DNA of 64,000 nt, taken from assembly GCF_041381155.1 (NCBI RefSeq), contig NC_091147.1, positions 13,207,030-13,271,029 on the forward strand, read 5' to 3'. Source of the DNA: Argopecten irradians. Taxonomy: Eukaryota > Mollusca > Bivalvia > Pectinida > Pectinidae. Positions 57,401 to 64,000 of the stretch are shown one piece after another (positions within the stretch are counted from its first letter, which is position 1; the number at the start of each line of letters is the position of its first letter). The translations under genes and the position numbers were made by a program. Below the pieces are notes generated by a model. The model saw only the letters and a program-made list of their open reading frames with translations. It was not told the DNA's origin and did no database searches.

Positions 57401-60400
57401 AGGAAGAAGCTACTGGGAAAGCGGTACCACTCCTTGCCGACACAGATATTAACAGGCTTGTCTGTGGAGAGGGTATGGATTTTAGGATCAGCAGCAATCT
57501 TGTTCAGTCCCACATAGAGATCCAACGGAGCATGGTAACCTACAACAACGGTGGTGATGACTGTTTGTTTGTTTGTTTTTTTTGTTTTTTATTTTCCTAT
57601 TAACAGCCAAGGTCATTTCAGGTTAACTAGATAGTCAGTTACGACTCCACAAATGCCAGGTTCAGGTGGTGGAGGAAAGCTGGAGTACTCAGAGAAAAAA
57701 CACCTACAGTCAGTATCTGGCAACTCTCCCACATGACTGGGTTTCAAGCTCAAGGCTAGTAGTAATGTGTCTGGATACTCTGTCACTGCACAATCCCCAT
57801 GACTGTTAAACAGTGTTAAACAGCCATTTTGGTCTTTGACAATCAATTTTTTTCCCTTGTTTCTTAGAGAGTACTGAAAACATCTTTCTCTTAATTTATC
57901 TTTTCTAATTAGGTTATTTATAAATTACTTTGGGTTCATTAAATACCACAGTTTCGAATTCTGTATATTCATACATTTCATGTATATTTCATACAAAGAC
58001 ATTAAAATGAATATCAATACTGAAATATCAGCTACAGAGTTTGGAGGATCCTAGGTTCGAGCCTTGAGATGGCTGTGAATTTTACACACACACTGCTTCT
58101 GTGAATATGACCTTGACCAAACTTTTTCGCAGTGTATTAAATGCTTGACAGGAAGATAACTTCATGTATGAGTTCTGCATTATCATGGAGAAAAGACCTA
58201 AAGAAGGAAGGAATCTGGAGACTTCTACTTGAAATCAGGTTTTAATAAGGATTTCAATTAGATTATCAACAGACAGGAAATTAAAATTAAATTTTATTTT
58301 ACCTTGGTATATCGCAAAAATCCTTGATAAGGAAATTAAAGAAAACGCCAGAGCTGATAATTGGGAAATCCAGTTGGTTTGTTCTGTATAGTGTCGTGAT
58401 GATTGACTCGTAAACAAGTAGCACCAAAGTTTCTGTAAGAAAATAAAACAAACAAATCAGACTTTAACTAAAAATAATTAATTTGTCTTTGTTTCATACC
58501 AAATCTGGCTTTCTGATTCGTCAATACTTTTTTCGCATACCACTATAAAAAAAATCTGAGAATGGCGCGAAACCCAATCCCTGTTATCCATTATCATGGC
58601 GTCACAATAGAAACATTGACGTTGCGAATTGATTCGGAAAAATGATCCCTTGAAAATTCACTAGAATGGTACATCTAAACATACTTTATTTTATCAAATA
58701 GATTATAGAATTAATTATAAGCAATAATGTCACTATTTTTTAATTTCATCCGGGTATGAAATAGTTTTGTTTGCAAACAAAATTTTTTTCATATCCCCAT
58801 GAAATTCAACTGACATCAATGCTTAATAACTCCAACCAAAACATTTTATACATTTGATTTGAAACTTGTCAACTTCTAATATATAATTCTGTTTTTGCAT
58901 ATTTTAAAGAGTTATCTGCCCTAGCAGTTAGGTATTGATTGTGATGTCACGTTTGCGAGCATAAGGTGATATTTTTCAGAGAAAATTATGCAAATTTCTC
59001 TCAAAAAATAATCATAATTACATCGATACCTTTCTGCAAGGGAGTTGCTATACTATGCAAAGATGGTATACTAGCAAACCCTGTTTAATTCAGAGTGTAA
59101 CAGGTTGAGAGTAGTGTGCCACTAGCTGGCATCAACCTCGTGACCCCGGACTTACTGGTCGGCTGCTCTACCAACTGAGCTAAAAGGAAATTCTCCCTAG
59201 CGCGAAGCTACAAGGTGACTGTATCACTATCTACAATTACTAATAAAACCTGCTACAAACAAACATGTCACAACTGTAAATTTCGCACCTGAGTAACTTC
59301 TGCAGATAATTTTTGGGGTAGAAAATAGTGAAAAGAAAGTCTTTTACGCATCAAGAATTGGGGGAAACAAACAATGTCCGCGAAGTCTCCAAATTGATGT
59401 ATGAAAGATTTTCAACTATCAAACAAATCATAAACAAAAATTGGTGATCTCAAGAACTTGCTTGTACACTGTACACATAGGTCATGTTTAAGTGAACCTA
59501 ACCTGAAGATAATTGAATACTCTGATAACATGAACTTTAATCATGTTCCCATTAACTTGAACTTGAATAGTATTTTACCATATTTTATCGCACCTCGGAC
59601 AGAAATGTCCCCAAATGATTGGCGGAGAGCCGTCACATGGTGACCCCCTAAAACTTTATAGGGGGTCAGTAAATTTCATTATGGTGCAATATGGCGGCTC
59701 TCGCCCTGGCTTCAAAATTTAAACACATTATCTTCAACTAAATATACCACTTCATTACCGTAAAACTATATATTACTTGTTGATTTTTGTGTAAAATTAA
59801 CTTTAATCGTTTTAATACTTCAAATTACATGAAATGCATTTTTTTAAATACAAGTTGCTTCCCCTATGCCAGTTTGGACATTGATGACGCGGCGAAAGTC
59901 AAACGTAACAATTCAAGCGTTTTCTAGACTGTGATTATAAACAAATGGAGGTGTTCGATCGTACCTACAGATCAATCTTTACTCTACAATAAATTTATCT
60001 ACATAACTTTTAAGTGATTTTTTTCAGCGAGAATGCACAGATGATCAAGGAGATTGTGCTTAAAATGTTAGATGGATGTTTGTGTCACTCTTGTTTGTGA
60101 TGCTTTCAATATACAGACGGTCTGGTGTCGTAGGTCTACTGTGCATGTCGAAATTATTGTTGATTTATGAATTATTCAGTATTATTCTGCAGTATATTTG
60201 AAAATTCTTGAAAGAAATATATAGATAAATATGTAGCCTAGGCCAATTATTTTAAAAGTGGCGATTGTTTGTTATCATTCGCGCCAGTATGATTTAAGTT
60301 TGATTTCAGATTCTTGACCAAACAAATAGGAAACAAAGAATTAATAAAACAAATAAATGGCCCTTGATGCAATAAATTTGTTATTTACTCAGTTACTGAC

Positions 60401-63308
60401 CCCCTATAAAGGCATAGAGGGTTAGTAAGATTTATAGGGGGTGAGGACTACTACACCCTCGCCCCCTATAAATCTTACTGACCCTCTATGCCTTTATATG
60501 GGGTCAGTAACTGACTATATAACTAGTAGTATTTTACCATATTGTTTTTTACATATTGTATTTTACCATATTGTATTTTATACATTGTATTTTACCACAT
60601 TGTGTTTAATCACAGTGTATCTTACCTGTATGTAGTCTATGCTCAGTGATCCACAGAGAATAAAAAATGGATAAATTGGAAATAGGAATCGCTCCTCCTG
60701 GGAAAAAAAGATCATACTTGTTGTTAACTCAATCAATTATAATACATGTATATGGAAAAGATCCCTTTGACATTCTGTAGGCTACTATCACTTTTGTTAT
60801 ATCCGACTCTAAAATATGTCATAGCAAAACAGAAGGCTCCGTGTGTGACAGCAGTTGAGCAGGCATAGTTTTGTTCTGTGATGCATATCAAAAGAATCGA
60901 ATAAAGATACACTTTGTGGCTTTGATGTTGAGCAGTGCACTCTGGGTAATCTTCAAAGGAAGTCTCTGTGATTGGTCAGTTTTTTTTCACCTAAACTGCC
61001 TTCAGTTTTGCTATGTCATATTCCATGGGTGGAAATAACGTCAATGATAGTAATCCCTGGAGTATCAAGGATAGGAGAAGATTATGCATAATATTCAGTC
61101 AATAGTAAGAGAGTAAATAATATTTAAACAATTCAATCCACTCACCTTATGAGGTCTAGTAAAGAAAATAAGAATCCAAATATACATTGGCAAAATAGCA
61201 AGCCATACTGGAATGTCTGAAACAGAAAATGAAACTACATTTAAAAAGAAAGAAATAAACAATATGGTAAAACTCTCTTTGTTGAGGAACTGGTTTGTTC
61301 GGGGCTGGAGAAATTCATTCATCTGCTTACTACAAACCAACTTTCTATCGTGTGTGATTTCACGATTTAAGTAATTTTTCCAAAGTTTATCTCTGCAAAT
61401 TAACATTTACATAAATAATTCTGATAGGAATTAACAGACAATTCTATTTTTAAATCCACGAATGGAATTCTTTGAAAACTTGCTTTGAAATGAAAATCAC
61501 GAAATTTAGTAGCTGCATAAGAAAATTGGTTTACAGTATCCTGTTAGAGAGATGATTTCAATGGATATGAAATTTCAACAGCCATTAAAAGTTTGGTTAT
61601 CTTTGGCATCAACATATTATAATTTATACAAAAAAATAACATGGTACAGGAATTCTTGAAAGAAAAAAATTAGCTTGAAGAATATTGGTACACATTTATA
61701 AATATTTTTATGTAAACATTGTACTTACCTGTATTTTTCAATTTCAGTAAACTTTTTACAAACATCTGAAAATACAAAATAAAAAAATACAAGAAATTAC
61801 AGCAATTTCATCTTCCCAAAAATAGGAATTAATGTTGTCTTGACATTCTAACATTAGTTCCTTTTCATTTCCAGTGTATATAAACAAGGTTCTCGTAAAT
61901 CTTTCAGATGGATGATAAATAAAATTTGGAAAGAAAGGGAGACAACTCAAAATCTTGACATTTTACCCAAAAGTTTCTATTAAAAAAAATAGTTGAAAAA
62001 ACTATCTTGTCTATTTTGGATTGAAAGTATTTTTCAGGAAGGAATGGACATAAAGATGACATATGTTTTTTTATAAACCCTCAGTTCCTCAAGGCTTGTC
62101 AAAAAGCGATCTAAAATTATCATGTTTAGCATTATTTCATATTTACTAACCAATACATTTACATAGAATAACAGATACAACTTACAGTTAGGGGCAAACA
62201 AAGTAAAGCTAAGACGAAGACGATGTTGAAATTAAGGAATCCGTTCAGAAAGTAGTAGGAAAATGGTTCAACACCTGAAAAAAAATATGATGCACCATAT
62301 TTTCCGGATAATAAGTCGCACCTGTGTGTAAGTCACAAAGGCCTTTTTTACAAATTTTTTTTCCATTTTTCGTATATGTATAAGATGCACTGCCACATAA
62401 GTAATATCTAAAAGTTAGGCGGCCCATGTACCTATGTATACCATCTGTGTATCGATTGATCTCTAATGAAGTATGGTAATGATTACTGATCAATTAGAAT
62501 AACTAAAACTGTGTGTAAACTTAAACTGTTAATAAAGAACAAATAAAACTCAAATTAAATGAATTTACAATTTTACAAAATTACTTCCTTTTAAAAAATG
62601 AATACTATCACCTTTTTGAAATCTTATTCAGTTTATAATTTCATGGGCAGTTAGGCTTAGATTATCGAAATTAAAAAATACACAATCACTCAAAACTAGA
62701 AAAAAGAACACTCTAAAATCTGAATATGATGAACACATTATGTAATTCTTCTTGGACACGGAATTGAAGTTTTGCCTCACCATATAGGTCTGGTCCATGG
62801 CTAGTAAACACGTTGTATATGACAATGTTTAGTGGTGCGATCACCAACTTTTGGTAATGATGGTAGTCAATCCTCATCATTGGCAACTGTTCAAGATTCA
62901 AAGGTTTCATATAAACTTAAATATTTTATTTTGTACTTTCATATTACTAAGTTTGTTCTTTACAACTTAATTGGTTTTTCAGGAGGAAGAAAACTGGGGT
63001 TGTAGCTAGGAAAAACAGCCAGCACCCACACCTTTTGGCCTTTAACGGTCAGAGTCCATAATTCCATAATGTTCAATTTCTATCTAATACTGGAAATTTC
63101 TAATCAACTTTGACTTATATCTTATTGATAATAAAAAAAAATAATACACAAAAATGTGTTTTCCTTATATCAATTATTAGTAAAATCATTTTTACGACAA
63201 ACTTGTCATTTCTTACTTACCAGAAAAACTACTAGGGCGACTAAACTCCATATAACAAACACCTTCAGTTTACGACGTCGCAGTAGTATATCTACAGCAA
63301 TGGGAAGT
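54441..63308 (-). CDS. ALG9: ALG9 alpha-1,2-mannosyltransferase, last eleven exons (5' part outside the window)
   Basis: ALG9 (GT22 family, multi-pass ER membrane protein) adds the seventh and ninth mannoses, in alpha-1,2 linkage, to the dolichol-linked oligosaccharide used for N-glycosylation. Minus-strand exons, all with AG/GT borders and compatible phases: 63308-63221, 62886-62781, 62274-62186, 61765-61729, 61216-61146, 60697-60626, 58432-58303, 57539-57389, 56894-56765, 56364-56234, 54573-54441 (stop TGA at 54443-54441). Together they give about 378 residues, matching the C-terminal three-fifths of the roughly 611-residue human protein. Diagnostic blocks in order: KLVIAPLNIVIYNVFTSHGP, YFLNGFLNFNIVF, LPMYIWILIFF, EERFLFPIYP, VCVGKEWYRFPSSFFLPGE (first V is I here), EFKGQLPQPY, MNDMNKEERSRY, DISKCHYLIDLD. 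Hydrophobic exons correspond to membrane helices; the tail after FFRAFFIPF is basic (TRTKRVSKQK). No frameshift or lost splice site is seen. The catalytic N-terminal loop is beyond position 64000. The gene converges on the IRAK4-like gene. Confidence 0.97.
54690..54930 (+). repeat. Bivalve-type dispersed repeat in the last ALG9 intron
   Basis: Contains GGTTCTGTGTACCAAATTTT, ATCAAAATCTGTCAAGAAGT, TTAGGAGGAGATCGATGACA, GTGACGGATAGACAGACGGA and a C13 run (54901-54913). I recognise the TGTACCAAATTT(C/T)ATCAAAATC...GACGGACGGA order as a repeat common in bivalve genomes. Followed by (TA)n at about 54955-54971. Confidence 0.65.
54931..56233. other. Rest of the last ALG9 intron
   Basis: AT-rich. A 32-bp block, TATCCGGAGGTTCACTGTAT then ATAAG, is duplicated in tandem at about 55767-55818. 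A C/T-rich stretch with CCCTGCCCC(C/T)AT(C/T)CC repeats lies at 56060-56210. Confidence 0.6.
56505..56690. repeat. Local inverted/tandem duplication in an ALG9 intron
   Basis: AAAGTAGCCTTCTTAGT occurs at about 56574 and 56636, each followed by TCAAAT(T/C)GACCTGAAGATA. TATTTTCAGGTCAA at about 56510 is the inverse of the latter. Confidence 0.6.
57553..57800 (+). repeat. Dispersed 'CCTATTAACAGCC' repeat, copy 3
   Basis: TTCCTATTAACAGCCAAGGT, CATTTCAGG, GGTGGAGGAAAGCTGGAGTA, AGAGAAAAAACACC and GTATCTGGCAACTCTCCCAC in the same order as the copies at 23.5 and 23.9 kb. It lies in an ALG9 intron, directly preceded by a T-rich tract. Confidence 0.75.
58894..59062. mobile_element. MITE, TTTGCATATTACAGAGTTAT family, copy 3
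   Basis: TTTGCATATTTTAAAGAGTT at the left, then ATCTGCCCTAGCAGTTAGGT and ATTGATTGTGATGTCA. The right end has ATCGATACCTTTCTGCAAGG, GAGTTGCTATACTATGCAAA, an inverse of about 45 bp. Located in the ALG9 intron between the exons ending 60626 and starting 58432. Confidence 0.75.
59096..59258 (-). mobile_element. tRNA-derived SINE-like element
   Basis: On the minus strand: GTAGCAGGTTTTATTAGTAA, GATACAGTCACCTTGTAGC, CTAGGGAGAATTTCC, A box TTAGCTCAGTTGGTAGAGCA, GACCAGTAAGTCCGGGGTCA, degenerate B box, then GGCACACTACTCTCAACC and TGTTACAC. The best-preserved A box of the copies here. Confidence 0.85.
59621..59706. repeat. Foldback sharing the TATAGGGGGTCAGTAA core
   Basis: GGCGGAGAGCCGTCACATGG then TGACCCCCTA is inverted by TAGGGGGTCA ... 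ATGGTGCAATATGGCGGCTC then TCGCC. The core TTTATAGGGGGTCAGTAA is related to the large hairpin at 60389-60514. Confidence 0.7.
60389..60514. repeat. Near-perfect hairpin, 58-bp arms
   Basis: The left arm 60389-60446 is inverted at 60457-60514 with about three mismatches, leaving a 10-base loop. It contains ACTGACCCCCTATAAAGGCA and GATTTATAGGGGGTGAGG. It lies in an ALG9 intron about 110 bp from the exon at 60626-60697. Confidence 0.92.
62275..62420. repeat. Dispersed-repeat-like AT-rich segment
   Basis: Carries CCGGATAATAAGTCGCACCT and GTATAAGATGCACTGCC, phrases I have seen as part of animal dispersed repeats; it lies in an ALG9 intron next to the acceptor at 62275-62276. Class not determined. 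Confidence 0.35.
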
Positions 63309-63429
63309 CTGTATGGAAGAAAGTAAAAAACACATATTCTGTAATAGTATATCAGAGTAATCCCCCCTCCTAGATAAATATCCTTGTAAGGTTATGTGTT
63401 AGTGAGAAAAAGTCATTAATTTTGAACAC

Positions 63430-64000
63430 AACCTAACAACAAGAGGCCCAGAGGGCCTGTATCGCTCACCTGGTTTTTTGTTAGTAATTATCACAAGACT
63501 CTGACAATTAGAAAAATAAGCAAAATTGACTCCCAAAGTTTAATTTTGAATCACAGCCATACAATGATGCTATTGATACCATACAAATATGCTATCCAAT
63601 ACATGTACATAGGTTCAGAGACAAAGTAATTTATATGAAAGTAGTAGCCTAATTGAGACCTTTTTGACCTTGCATCTATTGCCGTCTAAGGCCCCGGGGG
63701 TCAGCCCTATCATTTGTATAATTTCAAATCCCAACTCTATAAGGATGCTATCATTGCATTATAAGTGCTCTTCCATTCTTAGTTGCAGAGAAGAAGTTGT
63801 TTATATGGAAATAGCTAAATCAACCCTTTTGACCCCACCCTTCAGGCCCCCGGGGGTCAGCCCCATCATTTGCAAAATTTTGAATCTAAACCCTATAAGG
63901 ATGTAACCACTGCGTTATGAGCGTAATCCCATGTTAAGTTGCAGAGAAAAAGTCATTTATATGGAAATTGACCACTTTTGACCCCGCCCCTCAGGCCCCC
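63430..64000 (+). repeat. Bivalve-type dispersed repeat with ~155-bp internal units (truncated by the window edge)
   Basis: Starts AACAAGAGGCCCAGAGGGCC then TGTATCGCTCACCTG, the same head as the element at position 96. The body repeats GGCCCC(C)GGGGGTCAGCCC and CTATAAGGATG..., GTTGCAGAGAA(G/A)AAGT blocks at about 155-bp spacing (63691, 63846 and the window end). It lies in the ALG9 intron upstream of the exon at 63221-63308. Confidence 0.8.

Noticed and set aside
59096..59258. tRNA gene on the minus strand
   Set aside because: Good A box but degenerate B box and shared SINE flanks.

Overview
This is a eukaryotic genomic window, almost certainly from a bivalve mollusc. Both protein genes are animal genes with GT-AG introns. 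Several repeat families in it are ones I associate with bivalve genomes: the ACAAGAGGCCCA...GGGCC type, the AGAGTTACTTCCCTT inverted-repeat type, a tRNA-derived SINE and the 'CCTATTAACAGCC...' dispersed repeat. A scallop-like species is my best guess, but the sequence does not fix the family. There are no operons, prokaryotic genes or CRISPR arrays.

Layout. Positions 1 to about 46 kb are a gene-poor desert dominated by tandem repeats: a 26-bp satellite (about 2.08-8.77 kb), a 25-bp and a 52-bp G-rich minisatellite (16.86-19.0 kb), a 75-bp repeat (19.4-19.9 kb), a 40-bp repeat (25.2-25.5 kb), a 56-bp array (37.9-40.2 kb) and a 31-bp satellite with two diverged subfamilies (40.8-46.0 kb). Together they make up roughly a quarter of the window. 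Between them lie dispersed repeats, foldback elements, clusters of CRE-like motifs and long stretches in which I see nothing coding.

The genic part begins at about 47.9 kb. A tRNA-Leu(CAG) gene on the minus strand lies about 300 bp upstream of, and divergent from, an IRAK4-like (Toll/IL-1 receptor pathway) death-domain kinase on the plus strand (48270-51399). That gene has one intron, a perfect kappa-B-type palindrome just upstream of its ATG, a DFA in place of the kinase DFG motif, and an apparent one-base frameshift between its death-domain half and its kinase half. Convergent to it on the minus strand are the last eleven exons of ALG9 (ER alpha-1,2-mannosyltransferase of the N-glycan lipid-linked oligosaccharide pathway), from 63308 down to the stop at 54441; its 5' exons lie beyond the window. 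Its introns hold MITE-like foldbacks, a SINE copy and a near-perfect 58-bp-arm hairpin.

The genes are functionally unrelated neighbours. I found no convincing new biological system. The points most worth checking are the IRAK4-like gene (frameshift, DFA, kappa-B site, intronless kinase part) and the architecture of the satellite arrays.
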